A stretch of 64,000 bases of DNA from Dokdonella_A sp963834755 (GCA_963834755.1 CAWICQ010000012.1:806001-870000), one strand, 5' to 3'; numbered from the stretch's first letter, positions 36,214-46,470 are shown. Notes: generated by a model from the sequence alone, not told the origin. A program made the numbers and translations.

Positions 36214-36364
36214 AATGTGCCTTCCGGATGACAACGGCAGTGCGAGCTGCCCGTTGTCCTGATCGATCGAAGCACCGTTCTCCGGCTCATTGGAGAGCGT
36301 GCCCGCCCCTGGTGCGGCTTTTTCGTCGGATGGTTGCCTTTCGCCGCTATTCATGACCCGCTAT

Positions 36365-37147
36365 TCACGATTGATTCTGCGCGTTCAACGCACGTGCTTG
36401 TTGTGACTCAGGAAACGATTGCAGAAGTCGGCGCGTGTAATCGCTGGCAGCGCCGCTGTTACCCAGCCGGAGCTCGATGTTGCGTCCCAGCATGAGCGAT
36501 TCGGGCCTGGCCTTGCCAACCGACTCGAAGCGCTGCATGAAAGCGCGTGCATTGAAGAACTCGCCTTTTTCATAGAGGACCGAAGCCAATTGGAACAGCG
36601 CTTCGGCGTTGTTCGGAGAGCGCTCCAGCGCCGCCCGCAGCGCCTTTTCGGCCGGATCGAGCTTGCCCGCCTTGAGGTAGCAGGTCCCGGAATTGGTCAG
36701 CGCGACGTCCGGCGTGTTGTAGAACGGATCGGCGACGGCGCGATCGAAATAGCCGGCGGCTTCGTCGTAACGGCCGACCTTGCACAGGAACGCGCCGTAG
36801 TTGTTCAACTCGTTGCCGCCCTTCGGCCGGAGCTGCGCCGCGCGACGGTAGTGCTCCTCGGCCTGCTTGGCGTCGCCGATGCGCTCGTAGAGCACGCCGA
36901 GCACGGTGTGCGCGTCGGCGTAGTCGGGATCGTAGGTCAGCGCCTTGTTCAAATCCTCGAGCGCGGTCTTGAGGTTGCCCTGCTGCATGTACTTCTGGCC
37001 GAGCTCGGTGTGGACACGAGCCGCGTCCTGCTTTTCGGCGGCCGCACTTTCCTTCTTGACGTTGCCGCTGCCGGTGGTCGTGCACGCGGCGAGCAGCGCC
37101 GACAGGGCGACCGCAGCAAAAACCCGCGCGAAGAGATCACGCCGCAT
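36365..37147 (-). CDS. pilF: Type IV pilus assembly lipoprotein PilF/PilW
   Basis: A 260-residue lipoprotein with lipobox 'LLAAC' (Cys22) followed by about six TPR repeats ('LGQKYMQQGNLKTALEDLN', 'AHTVLGVLYERIGDAKQAE', 'NNYGAFLCKVGRYDEAAGYF'). It is the pilotin needed for outer-membrane insertion and multimerisation of the PilQ secretin in type IV pili. Its position between rlmN and rodZ is conserved in gammaproteobacteria. The start overlaps the rlmN stop by 11 bases. Confidence 0.92.
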   Translation of the reverse strand: MRRDLFARVFAAVALSALLAACTTTGSGNVKKESAAAEKQDAARVHTELGQKYMQQGNLKTALEDLNKALTYDPDYADAHTVLGVLYERIGDAKQAEEHYRRAAQLRPKGGNELNNYGAFLCKVGRYDEAAGYFDRAVADPFYNTPDVALTNSGTCYLKAGKLDPAEKALRAALERSPNNAEALFQLASVLYEKGEFFNARAFMQRFESVGKARPESLMLGRNIELRLGNSGAASDYTRRLLQSFPESQQARALNAQNQS

Positions 37148-38249
37148 GGGCCATCGCCTCTTCGAGCTTGCGGCGGAACTCGGCCTGGCGGCGCGTGCGG
37201 TCCATGACCTGGCCCTTGAGCTGGCCGCAGGCCGCGTCGATGTCCTCGCCGCGCGTGCGCCGCACCATGGTCAGGACATCCGCGTCGAGCAGGATCTTCT
37301 GGAACGCGCGGATCGCCGTCTCGCTGGAACGCGTGAAGCGCGTGCCGTGGAATGGGTTGAACGGAATCAGATTGACCTTCGCCGGCAGCCGCCGCATCAG
37401 CTTGATCAGCTGGCGCGCATGCTCGGGTTTGTCGTTGACGCCATCGAGCATCGTGTATTCGAACGTGATCGTCGTGCGCGGGCGACGCGCGGCGTAGCGC
37501 GCGCACGCGGCGAGCAACTCGTCGATCGGATATTTCTTGTTGAGCGGCACGAGCTCGGTACGGAGCTCGTCGTTCGGCGCATGCAGCGATACCGCAAGCG
37601 ATACGTCGCTCGCTTCCGATAGTTTGTCGATCATCGGCACGAGCCCAGCCGTCGACAGCGTGACCCGCTTGTTGGCGAGACCGAAGCCGAGATCGTCGCG
37701 CATCACGCTCATCGCGCGCACGACGTTGTCGAAATTCAACAATGGCTCGCCCATGCCCATCATGACGACGTTGGTGAGCTTGCGCTGCTGATGCGGCACG
37801 TTGCCGAGATGTTTTGCGGCGACGAACACCTGGCCGGTGATCTCCGCGGCGGAGAGATTACGGTTGAAGCCCTGCGTGCCGGTCGAGCAGAATGTGCAGG
37901 CGAGCCCGCAGCCGACCTGCGAAGACACACACAACGTACCGCGGCTCGTTTCCGGAATGAACACGGCTTCGATCGCGTTGCCGCTGTCCATACCGAGCAG
38001 CCATTTGTAGGTCGCATCGCTGGCCTGCTTTTCGAACAGCGTCTTCGGCGGGGCGATTTCGGCCGCATTTTCGAGCTTTTCGCGCAGCGCCTTGCCGATA
38101 TCGGTCATCGCCGAAAACTCGGTGACGCGACGGTGATAGATCCACTTCATCACCTGCTCGGCGCGGTACGGCTTCTCGCCGAGCTCGGCGAATGCATCGC
38201 GCAGACCTTGACGGTCGTAGTCGAGCAGATTGATTTTCGCCGTCGTCAC
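37137..38249 (-). CDS. rlmN: 23S rRNA/tRNA adenine-C2 methyltransferase
   Basis: A 370-residue radical-SAM enzyme that methylates A2503 of 23S rRNA and A37 of some tRNAs. The radical-SAM CxxxCxxC cluster is in 'CGLACTFCSTG' at about residues 116-126, and the later conserved Cys pair region includes 'AACGQLKGQ' near the C-terminus. 'VVMMGMGEPLLNF' is also typical. It uses a GTG start at 38249. ndk lies 12 bases upstream and pilF overlaps downstream, giving the conserved ndk-rlmN-pilF order. Confidence 0.96.
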   Translation of the reverse strand: MTTAKINLLDYDRQGLRDAFAELGEKPYRAEQVMKWIYHRRVTEFSAMTDIGKALREKLENAAEIAPPKTLFEKQASDATYKWLLGMDSGNAIEAVFIPETSRGTLCVSSQVGCGLACTFCSTGTQGFNRNLSAAEITGQVFVAAKHLGNVPHQQRKLTNVVMMGMGEPLLNFDNVVRAMSVMRDDLGFGLANKRVTLSTAGLVPMIDKLSEASDVSLAVSLHAPNDELRTELVPLNKKYPIDELLAACARYAARRPRTTITFEYTMLDGVNDKPEHARQLIKLMRRLPAKVNLIPFNPFHGTRFTRSSETAIRAFQKILLDADVLTMVRRTRGEDIDAACGQLKGQVMDRTRRQAEFRRKLEEAMAHAA

Positions 38250-38261
38250 CGTTTCAGGTCC

Positions 38262-38687
38262 TCAGCGCGGACACAATTCGGTTTCAGCAAAAAAATACGC
38301 AATTTCCACTTTAGCAGTTTCCGGCGCGTCGGATCCGTGCACCGCGTTCGCGTCGATCGACTGCGCGAAATCGGCGCGTATCGTTCCTGCCGCCGCCTTC
38401 TTCGGATCGGTCGCACCCATCAGGTCGCGGTTCGTCGCGATCGCGCTTTCACCTTCGAGCGCCTGGATCATCACCGGTCCCGAGATCATGAAATCGACGA
38501 GCGGCTTGAAGAACGGACGCTCGCGATGCACGGCATAGAAACCTTCCGCTTCGCGACGCGACAGATATTTCATCTTCGCCGCGATGACTTTGAGTCCCGC
38601 TTTCTCGAAACGACTGTAGATTTCCCCGATGACGTTTTTGGCGACGGCATCGGGTTTGATAATGGAAAGCGTGCGCTCCAGCGCCAT
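38262..38687 (-). CDS. ndk: Nucleoside diphosphate kinase
   Basis: A 141-residue housekeeping enzyme that balances NTP and dNTP pools by phosphate transfer through an active-site histidine, visible in 'NAVHGSDAPETA' (about residues 114-125). The N-terminus 'MALERTLSIIKPDAVAKN' is standard, and an AGGAGAAA ribosome site supports the ATG at 38687. Length is normal. It is the first gene of the minus-strand ndk-to-mobA run. Confidence 0.97.
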   Translation of the reverse strand: MALERTLSIIKPDAVAKNVIGEIYSRFEKAGLKVIAAKMKYLSRREAEGFYAVHRERPFFKPLVDFMISGPVMIQALEGESAIATNRDLMGATDPKKAAAGTIRADFAQSIDANAVHGSDAPETAKVEIAYFFAETELCPR

Positions 38688-38839
38688 CGCTGCTTTTCTC
38701 CTGATGGATCGGTGGGATGGACAAGAGCCCGCCGCTGTTATAGCGCCAAATGCGCGGCAATCCGCAGGCTTAGCTCACAAATCCGTGTCTGATTCTAGCT
38801 AAAAACATCGCCGTTTGACATCACTTTGACGGGCCGGAT

Positions 38840-38869
38840 TTGACCTGTCGCGTCGACCGGCCGTACGAT
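38840..38869 (+). promoter_or_regulatory. Candidate promoter of the TetR-fadN-fadA operon
   Basis: TTGACC (38840-38845) and TACGAT (38864-38869) are 18 bases apart and lie immediately before the palindromic operator, which would cover the transcription start. The arrangement fits a repressor blocking RNA polymerase. Start site is inferred only. Confidence 0.45.
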
Positions 38870-38885
38870 TCAAACGCTCGTTTGA
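38870..38885. promoter_or_regulatory. PsrA-type operator palindrome
   Basis: The 16-base sequence TCAAACGCTCGTTTGA is a perfect 7-bp inverted repeat with a 2-base centre. It fits the published PsrA consensus (G/C)AAAC(N2-4)GTTTG(G/C), except that the last position is A. PsrA is a TetR repressor released by long-chain fatty acids. It lies 35 bases before the start of a TetR-family gene that heads a beta-oxidation operon, so autoregulation is very likely. Confidence 0.7.
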
Positions 38886-38920
38886 CCGCGCCCGCGGCCA
38901 TCTATCCATCCGCATCACAC

Positions 38921-39550
38921 GTGCCGGACGTGAACGCTCCCCATTTCTCGACCAAGGAACGCATCCTCGGCGCCGCCGAGACGTTGTTCGCCCGGCACGG
39001 ATTCGCCGGAGCGTCGTTGCGTCAGGTGACTGCGGCCGCGCAGGTCAATCTCGCGGCGGTGAACTACCACTTCGGCTCGAAAGACAACCTCATCGAGGAA
39101 GTGTTTCGGCGTCGCCTCGACGACTTGAACGCGCGACGCATCGACGCGCTCGGCATCGCCATGGCGGCCGACACGCCGAGTCTCGACGCTGTGCTCGGTG
39201 CTTTCATCCGGCCCGCGCTCCAGCTCTCGCTCGATCACGGCGGAGGCCACGCCTTCATGCGCGTGCTCGCTCGTGCGTACGCCGAGCACGACGAGCGCCT
39301 GCGGCGTTTTCTCTCCGACAACTACGGCCACGTGCTGCGCGAGTTCGCAGCGGCATTCGGCCGGCTGCTGCCGCATCTGGACAAGGAAGAGCTCTACTGG
39401 CGGCTCGATTTCATCACCGGCGCGCTGACCCATTCGATGGCCGACTTCGGGCCGATGAAGCGGCGCGGCGCGGTGTCCGAAGAAACGCATCGCGAGCGCG
39501 CCGCCGGGCATCTGATCCGCTTCGCAGAGGCCGGCTTGTTGGCGCCGTAG
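38921..39550 (+). CDS. psrA: TetR-family regulator, PsrA-like
   Basis: A TetR repressor of about 209 residues from the GTG at 38921 (a GTG at 38930 is an alternative). The N-terminal HTH reads 'TKERILGAAETLFARHGFAG', then 'SLRQVTAAAQVNLAAVNYHFGSK', the recognition region. The C-terminal ligand domain contains 'HAFMRVLARAYAEHDERLR'. A PsrA-like palindrome sits at its own promoter, and the two genes downstream encode fatty-acid beta-oxidation enzymes. It is therefore best read as the fatty-acid-responsive repressor of this operon. Symbol assigned from operator and context, not from a database match. Confidence 0.8.
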   Translation: MPDVNAPHFSTKERILGAAETLFARHGFAGASLRQVTAAAQVNLAAVNYHFGSKDNLIEEVFRRRLDDLNARRIDALGIAMAADTPSLDAVLGAFIRPALQLSLDHGGGHAFMRVLARAYAEHDERLRRFLSDNYGHVLREFAAAFGRLLPHLDKEELYWRLDFITGALTHSMADFGPMKRRGAVSEETHRERAAGHLIRFAEAGLLAP

Positions 39551-39597
39551 CGTGTTGGGCGACACCCTAAATTACATGGACTTACGAATCTAACCTC

Positions 39598-41979
39598 ATG
39601 TCAGATATGACCTCGAATCCACTCCGAATCCGGAAAGTCGCCGTGCTCGGCGCCGGCGTGATGGGAGCGCAGATTGCCGCGCAGCTCGTCAACGCGGACG
39701 TCGAAACGCTGCTGTTCGACCTGCCCTCGAAAGAAGGCAGCAAGAACGCGATCGTGCTGAAGGCAATCCAGAATCTCGCCAAGCTCTCGCCGAGTCCGCT
39801 GGCCGAGAAAGGCCGAGCGGCGTCGATCACGCCCGCGAATTACGACGACGACCTCGAAGCGCTCCGCGGCTGCGACCTCGTCATCGAAGCCATAGCGGAA
39901 AGGCTCGACTGGAAGCTCGATCTCTTCCGCAGGATTGTTCCGTATCTATCTGATAACGCTATCGTTGCGAGCAACACGTCGGGCCTCTCGATCAACGCGC
40001 TGGCCGAGGCGCTGCCGAAGAACCTGCGTCCGCGATTCAGCGGCATCCATTTCTTCAATCCGCCGCGCTACATGCACCTGGTCGAGCTGATTCCCGATCG
40101 CGAAAGCGATCGCGGGATTCTTGCCGGCCTCGAAGCGTTTCTGACGACGACGCTCGGCAAAGGGATCGTGTACGCGCGCGACACGCCGAACTTCATCGGC
40201 AACCGTATCGGCGTGTTTTCGATCCTGGCGACGATGCATCACACCGCCGCGTTCGGACTCGGCTTCGACGTCGTCGATGCGTTGACCGGACCCGCGATCG
40301 GACGCCCGAAGAGTGCGACATACCGGACGGCCGATGTCGTCGGGCTCGACACGATGGCACACGTGATCAAGACGATGGCCGACACGCTGCCGAAAGACCC
40401 GTGGCACCGCTACTTCGCGGCGCCCGACTGGCTCGCGGCGCTCATCGAAAAAGGCGCACTCGGGCAGAAGACCGGCGCCGGCGTCTATCGCAAAGCCGGC
40501 AAGGATATCCTCGTGCTCGATGTCGGCAAGCGCGACTATCGTCCTTCCGCGCAGGAACCCAGTCCGGACGTCGCGACGATTCTTGCGTTGAGAGATCCCG
40601 CCGAGAAGTTCGCGCGCCTGCGCGCATCGGATGATCCGCAGGCGCAATTCCTGTGGGCGATGTTCCGCGATCTTTTCCACTACACGGCGTTCCATCTCGC
40701 GGACATCGCCGAAACGGCTCGCGATGTCGACTTTGCGATCCGCTGGGGTTATGGCTGGAAGCTCGGCCCGTTCGAAACCTGGCAGAGCGCCGGATGGCAG
40801 CAAGTCGCGGAGTGGATCGCCGACGACATCGCCGCCGGCAAAGCGATGAGCAACGCGCCGCTGCCGGCGTGGGTCACCGATGGACGCCGCGCCGTGCACC
40901 ATGCCGCGGGTTCGTTCGCGCCCAAGAGCGGCAAGGATGAGCCGCGCTCTTCGCAGCCGGTTTATAGACGCCAGCTCTTTCCCGATCCGCTCATTGGCGA
41001 GAAATTCGATTCAGGAACGACGCTGTGGGAAAACGAAGGCGTGCGCCTGTGGCATCTCGGCGACGACGTCGGCATCGTCTCGTTCAAGACCAAGATGAAT
41101 ACGGTCAACGATGCGGTGCTCGATGGCGTGCAGCGTGTCGTCGACGAGTCGGAACGCAAGCTCAAGGCGCTCGTTCTCTGGCAGACGGGCGAGCCGTTCT
41201 CGGCCGGCGCGGATCTCAAAGGCGCGCTCGCGCTGCTGAAAGCCGGCAAGATCGCCGAATTCGAATCGATGGTTGCGAACTTCCAGACCGCGAACATGCG
41301 GATCAAGTATTCGCTCGTGCCGGTCGTGGCGGCCGTGCGCGGCATGGCGTTCGGTGGCGGCTGCGAGTTCCAGATGCACAGCGCGCGCACGGTCGCCGCG
41401 CTCGAAAGTTACATCGGCCTTGTCGAAGCCGGCGTCGGCTTGCTGCCTGCCGGCGGCGGCTTGAAGGAGATCGCGACACGCGCCTCGCGCGCCGCGCTCG
41501 ACGGCGATCCGTTCCCGCAGATCAAGAAGATGTTCGAGACCGTCGCGATGGCCAAGGTCTCGGGCAGCGCGCTCGAAGCCAAGCAACTCGGACTCCTGCG
41601 CGAGACCGACGTCGTCGTGTTCAACGCATTCGAGCTGCTTTACGTCGCCAAGCAGGTCGCCGCGTCGCTGGCCGAGTCCGGATGGCGCCCGCCCCTGCCC
41701 GTTCGCGACATCATCGCCGCCGGCGACGTCGGCACGGCGAGTCTCAAGATGATGCTGGTCAACATGCTCGAAGGCCGCTTCATCTCCGAACACGATTACG
41801 ACATCGCCTCGCGCATCGCCGACACGCTGTGCGGCGGCGCGATCGAGCGCGGTGCGCTGGTCGACGAGCGCTGGCTGCTCGATCTCGAACGCAAGCACTT
41901 CGTCGAGCTCGCACGGACCGCGAAAACGCAGGATCGGATTGCCTACACGATGACTACGGGCAAGCCACTCAGGAATTGA
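39598..41979 (+). CDS. fadN: 3-hydroxyacyl-CoA dehydrogenase/enoyl-CoA hydratase, FadN type
   Basis: A 793-residue bifunctional beta-oxidation enzyme. The hydroxyacyl-CoA dehydrogenase half comes first: NAD-binding 'VAVLGAGVMGAQIAAQL' at residues 14-30, 'SNTSGLSINALAE', and catalytic His in 'GIHFFNPPRYMHLVELI'. The crotonase domain is C-terminal (about 490-700: 'GEPFSAGADLKGAL' and 'RGMAFGGGCEFQMHSAR'). This domain order is that of FadN rather than of FadB/FadJ, where the crotonase comes first. It hydrates enoyl-CoA and oxidises 3-hydroxyacyl-CoA with NAD+. It lies 47 bases after the TetR gene and 134 bases before the thiolase. Confidence 0.92.
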   Translation: MSDMTSNPLRIRKVAVLGAGVMGAQIAAQLVNADVETLLFDLPSKEGSKNAIVLKAIQNLAKLSPSPLAEKGRAASITPANYDDDLEALRGCDLVIEAIAERLDWKLDLFRRIVPYLSDNAIVASNTSGLSINALAEALPKNLRPRFSGIHFFNPPRYMHLVELIPDRESDRGILAGLEAFLTTTLGKGIVYARDTPNFIGNRIGVFSILATMHHTAAFGLGFDVVDALTGPAIGRPKSATYRTADVVGLDTMAHVIKTMADTLPKDPWHRYFAAPDWLAALIEKGALGQKTGAGVYRKAGKDILVLDVGKRDYRPSAQEPSPDVATILALRDPAEKFARLRASDDPQAQFLWAMFRDLFHYTAFHLADIAETARDVDFAIRWGYGWKLGPFETWQSAGWQQVAEWIADDIAAGKAMSNAPLPAWVTDGRRAVHHAAGSFAPKSGKDEPRSSQPVYRRQLFPDPLIGEKFDSGTTLWENEGVRLWHLGDDVGIVSFKTKMNTVNDAVLDGVQRVVDESERKLKALVLWQTGEPFSAGADLKGALALLKAGKIAEFESMVANFQTANMRIKYSLVPVVAAVRGMAFGGGCEFQMHSARTVAALESYIGLVEAGVGLLPAGGGLKEIATRASRAALDGDPFPQIKKMFETVAMAKVSGSALEAKQLGLLRETDVVVFNAFELLYVAKQVAASLAESGWRPPLPVRDIIAAGDVGTASLKMMLVNMLEGRFISEHDYDIASRIADTLCGGAIERGALVDERWLLDLERKHFVELARTAKTQDRIAYTMTTGKPLRN

Positions 41980-41999
41980 TCGAACACAAACACACCACC

Positions 42000-42064
42000 G
42001 TCGTCCCGGCGAAAACCGGGCCCCATTTTGATCTTGATGGATTCCGGTTTTCGCTGGAATGACG
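42000..42064. repeat. Dispersed inverted repeat in the fadN-thiolase gap
   Basis: Imperfect inverted arms at 42000-42022 and 42041-42064 (GTCGTCCCGGCGAAAACCGGG against TTCCGGTTTTCGCTGGAATGACG) flank a 'CCCATTTTGATCTTGATGG' centre. This is the widespread 'GTCATTCCGGCGAAAGCCGGAATCC' type of intergenic repeat. Lying inside an operon, it may form an mRNA hairpin that sets the relative level of fadN and the thiolase. Confidence 0.75.
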
Positions 42065-42113
42065 AAACGAGAGATGAGCGCGCGATGATTCTCGTGGCGC
42101 CGGAGAAAACAGA

Positions 42114-43310
<1,197 letters not shown>

Positions 43311-43328
43311 TTCGACAACCGCGATCGC

Positions 43329-44273
43329 CTAATGCTGTTCCTTGGCGTTCGCGGCGGTCGCATCGCTTTCAAATTCGAGACCGACCTGCAGCCAGCCGAG
43401 ATTGATGCCGATCCGCGTCGCTTCCGGATTTGCCCACGCGTACACGATCGCGTGACCGTCGGCATCCTGGATCACCGAGAGCTTCAACACCGGCACGTTG
43501 CCTTCGCGGTAAGCGAGCCGCTCGAGCACCAGCGAATAACCGCTCGGACTGCCGTCGCGCCACTTCAGCGCAAAGCGCCCGCCTTCGCTGCCGATGCGAA
43601 CGCTGCGATCCATATGCCAGTCGTGACTCGCCGCATCGGCCGTCGGCCCGCCGCCGTTGACAGCTGCCCAACCCTTGAACCAACGCACCAGCCGCGTGTC
43701 TTCACGCGCGTCCGCGCCGCGTGCCTGATCCGCGTACAGGCGCACGTGCAGGAATTCGCCTTCGTGCTCGACGGAGAGCGGCAACAGTGCCGCCTCGGGC
43801 CCGATGCCCGGCGCGATCGCTGTGCATTGCGCCGTGTCCGCGTCCATGCGCTGCCCGGCTTTTCCGCGCAACGCGCAGGCATCGAGCGGCGTCCATTGCT
43901 GGGCATCGAAGGTGGAAGCCGGCGCGGTCGGCGCCGCCAGCGCGCGATGCGGAACCCACACCGACGTGCCGTCGGCCTGCACGACGCTGTGTATCGCCCA
44001 GGTCGCCGTCAGTTCCGGAGTCGCGTCGAGCCGAACGTGCCACACACTCCAATCCGCCAGACGCGTCGGCTCGATCGAGACCACGACATGCGGCGGCGGC
44101 ACGTTGTCAGGCGCATTCTCGTGCGCGAGCCAGGCCTGCTCGTGATTGTCGAACTCACCCTGCAACGCTTGCGTCGCGCCTTTTGCGTGCGTCGCGGCGG
44201 ACGGCTTGCGCGGCATGTCCTGACACGCAGCAAGCGACAAGCCGATCACGACGATGGCGCCCCAGCGTTTCAT
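43329..44273 (-). CDS. Hypothetical lipoprotein, weakly CpcT/CpeT-like
   Basis: A 314-residue lipoprotein with signal peptide and lipobox 'LSLAAC' (Cys17), so probably outer-membrane attached. The mature N-terminus 'LQGEFDNHEQAWLAHENAPD' and the 'W.PLDACALR' cysteine region recall CpcT/CpeT-type lipocalin-like proteins. The match is by eye and weak. The C-terminal half ('GGGPTADAASHDWHMDRSV', 'LKLSVIQDADGHAIVYAWANP') looks beta-rich and conserved in style. Start ATG 44273 begins the signal peptide. It converges with the thiolase gene; function unknown. Confidence 0.72.
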   Translation of the reverse strand: MKRWGAIVVIGLSLAACQDMPRKPSAATHAKGATQALQGEFDNHEQAWLAHENAPDNVPPPHVVVSIEPTRLADWSVWHVRLDATPELTATWAIHSVVQADGTSVWVPHRALAAPTAPASTFDAQQWTPLDACALRGKAGQRMDADTAQCTAIAPGIGPEAALLPLSVEHEGEFLHVRLYADQARGADAREDTRLVRWFKGWAAVNGGGPTADAASHDWHMDRSVRIGSEGGRFALKWRDGSPSGYSLVLERLAYREGNVPVLKLSVIQDADGHAIVYAWANPEATRIGINLGWLQVGLEFESDATAANAKEQH

Positions 44274-44338
44274 CGCCACAGCATAGCAGCCGCACGAAGG
44301 AAACTTGGCCGCGTCGCGCGATTCTCGCGGCATCTCTC

Positions 44339-45505
44339 TTAAAGCCGAGCAAGCGCCTGATCGAGATCGCCGATCAGCACGCCGGGTTCTTCGAGCCCGA
44401 TCGAAAGCCGGACGAGATTCAGCGGCAACGCGCCGGCGGGTGTCAGCGGCGAAGCGGCCGGATGCACCGCGGCGACCGGAAACAACAGCGACTCGTAGCC
44501 GCCCCACGAAACAGTCATCAGAAAGCGCCGCAGGCTGTCGCAGAAGCGCTCGACGGCCGGTACATCGGCGGCGGCGAGCTCGATCGTTACCAGGCCGCTC
44601 GCGCCATGCAATTGCTGGGCAGTCAGCGCAAGCTGCGCGTTGTCGGTCGCGCGCGGCGAATACACCCTGCGCACGTTCGCGTGATTCTCAAGAAATGCGA
44701 GCACTTTGGTCGTGGTCTCGGCGATCCGCTGCATGCGCAGCGGCAACGTGCGCAGACCGCGGATCATCAGCCACGCATCATGCGGCGCGAGCAGACCGCC
44801 GAGCGTCATGAACGGTCCGCAGAAAATTTCGCGAATCAGCTCTGCGCTTCCACACAGCGCGCCGGCAACGACGTCGCTGTGACCATTGAGATATTTCGTC
44901 GCCGAATGCGCGACGAGGTCGATGCCGAGCGCGATCGGCGACTGATTGAGCGGTGTCGCATGGCTGTTGTCGCAAAGCGTGCGAATGCCGCGCGACTTGG
45001 CGAGCGCGGCAACCGCGGCCAGATCCTGCTGTTCGAAGGTCATCGAGTTTGGACTTTCGAGTACGATCAGCCGCGTTTTTTCGGTCAGCGCGGCCTCGAA
45101 ATTCGCAATGTCGGTGCCGTCGATGAAACTCGTCGTTACGCCGAACCGGCCGAGCAGATCGCGCAACACCGCGCGCGTCCAGCTGTACGGACGCGCGACG
45201 CAGATCGCGTGATCATCGCCGCGCAGGCTTGCGATGACGGCGGTCGAGATCGCGGCGGCGCCGCTCGCGAACATGAGGCAATCCTCGGCGCCTTCCAGCG
45301 CGGCGACTTTTTTGCGCAGGATCTCGACGGTCGGATTGTTGCCGCGCGTATAGACGTGGTTCGTCAGCTCGTCGCTGAACCCTTCCCGCATCTTCGCGAC
45401 GGTCGGAAACGCGAAGATCGACGACTGCATGATCGGCGGCGCGACCGCGCCGAAGTACTGTTCGCGGTCTTCGCCGAGATGATTGAGGATCCAGCTGAGG
45501 TCCAT
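44339..45505 (-). CDS. Cys/Met-metabolism PLP enzyme (trans-sulfuration family)
   Basis: A 388-residue fold-type I PLP enzyme of the cystathionine gamma-synthase/beta-lyase family. The PLP lysine is in 'HSATKYLNGHSDVVAG' (about residues 197-212). Other family marks are 'YTRGNNPTVEILRKKVAALEG', 'FASGAAAISTA' and 'ESPNSMTFEQQDL'. The last often reads 'ESP.NP.L...D'; the variant here resembles the subgroup annotated as cystathionine beta-lyase or a related C-S lyase. Exact reaction not resolved. It lies 71 bases downstream of galU on the same strand, separated by a repeat. Confidence 0.88.
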   Translation of the reverse strand: MDLSWILNHLGEDREQYFGAVAPPIMQSSIFAFPTVAKMREGFSDELTNHVYTRGNNPTVEILRKKVAALEGAEDCLMFASGAAAISTAVIASLRGDDHAICVARPYSWTRAVLRDLLGRFGVTTSFIDGTDIANFEAALTEKTRLIVLESPNSMTFEQQDLAAVAALAKSRGIRTLCDNSHATPLNQSPIALGIDLVAHSATKYLNGHSDVVAGALCGSAELIREIFCGPFMTLGGLLAPHDAWLMIRGLRTLPLRMQRIAETTTKVLAFLENHANVRRVYSPRATDNAQLALTAQQLHGASGLVTIELAAADVPAVERFCDSLRRFLMTVSWGGYESLLFPVAAVHPAASPLTPAGALPLNLVRLSIGLEEPGVLIGDLDQALARL

Positions 45506-45531
45506 GGGTGGAAAGCCGGTATTTGGACTTA

Positions 45532-45610
45532 GGATTCGGGATCAGGATTCGGAGTGGGAAGATGCGAAACGCGCCTCTACGAATCCCGAATCCCGATTGC
45601 CGAGTCCCGG
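45532..45610. repeat. GGATTCGGGAT-type repeat overlapping the galU 3' end
   Basis: Two copies of GGATTCGG lie at 45532-45552 and several complementary GAATCCCG copies at 45581-45610, forming an inverted arrangement. Tracts of GGGATTCGGGATTCG are typical intergenic repeats of xanthomonads. The right arm is inside the galU reading frame and supplies its last residues and stop. Confidence 0.75.
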
Positions 45611-46470
45611 ATCAAAGCACGTGTCGCCGCGCCTATCTGCGCGTCGTGCAAGGCCATGTGCAAGGTTGCTTTCACGAGACCGAGCTTGTTGCCGCAGTCG
45701 AAGCGCGTGCCGGCGAAACGATACGCAAGCACCGGCTGTTCCGCGAGCAGCGCCTCGATCGCATCGGTCAGCTGGATCTCGCCGCCGGCGCCGGGCGTGG
45801 TTTTTTCCAGGAGCTCAAAAATGCGCCCGGGCAGTACGTAGCGGCCGACGATCGCGAGGTTCGATGGCGCGACGGCCGGCTTCGGTTTCTCGACAACGAG
45901 TTTGATCTTCGCAGCGCGATCGTCGATGCGTTCGGCATCGACGATGCCGTACTTGTCGGTCTGATCGTGCGGCACTTCCTCGACGGCGATCACGCCGGTG
46001 TTCCGCTCCGCCGAAAGTTCGGCCATCTGGCGCAACGCGCCGGGCCCGCTTCCGTTCCAGATCAGATCGTCCGGGAGAACTACGCCGAACGGTTCATCGC
46101 CGACCACAGGCCTTGAGCAAAGCACGGCGTGTCCAAGCCCGAGCGCTTCGGGTTGCGTGACGAAAACGCAGCGCACGTTGCGCGGCAACGTGCCCCGCAC
46201 GGTCGCCAGGAGTTCGTTCTTGCCGGCCTCGGCGAGCTTGCTTTCGAGCTCGTAGGCTTTGTCGAAATAGTCCGCGATCGCGTGCTTGTAGCGGTTGGTG
46301 ACGAAGATCAGCGTATCGGCGCCGGCATCCACCGCTTCGTCGACCGCATACTGGATCAAAGGCCTGTCGAGCACCGGCAGCATTTCCTTGGCGACGACCT
46401 TCGTCGCCGGCAGAAAACGCGTGCCGAGGCCAGCCACGGGGAAAACGACCTTGCGCAACGGTCGGGTCAT
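45577..46470 (-). CDS. galU: UTP-glucose-1-phosphate uridylyltransferase
   Basis: A 297-residue enzyme that makes UDP-glucose from UTP and glucose-1-phosphate for exopolysaccharide, lipopolysaccharide and osmoregulated glucans. The nucleotidyltransferase signature 'VVFPVAGLGTRFLPATKVVAKEML' region lies at residues 7-30. 'LPDDLIWN' carries a metal-binding Asp, and 'FDCGNKLGLVKA' is near the C-terminus. AGGAG five bases before the ATG at 46470 fixes the start. The last ~13 residues, with two 'IRDS' units, are encoded by a dispersed repeat rather than by conserved protein sequence. Confidence 0.95.
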   Translation of the reverse strand: MTRPLRKVVFPVAGLGTRFLPATKVVAKEMLPVLDRPLIQYAVDEAVDAGADTLIFVTNRYKHAIADYFDKAYELESKLAEAGKNELLATVRGTLPRNVRCVFVTQPEALGLGHAVLCSRPVVGDEPFGVVLPDDLIWNGSGPGALRQMAELSAERNTGVIAVEEVPHDQTDKYGIVDAERIDDRAAKIKLVVEKPKPAVAPSNLAIVGRYVLPGRIFELLEKTTPGAGGEIQLTDAIEALLAEQPVLAYRFAGTRFDCGNKLGLVKATLHMALHDAQIGAATRALIRDSAIGIRDS

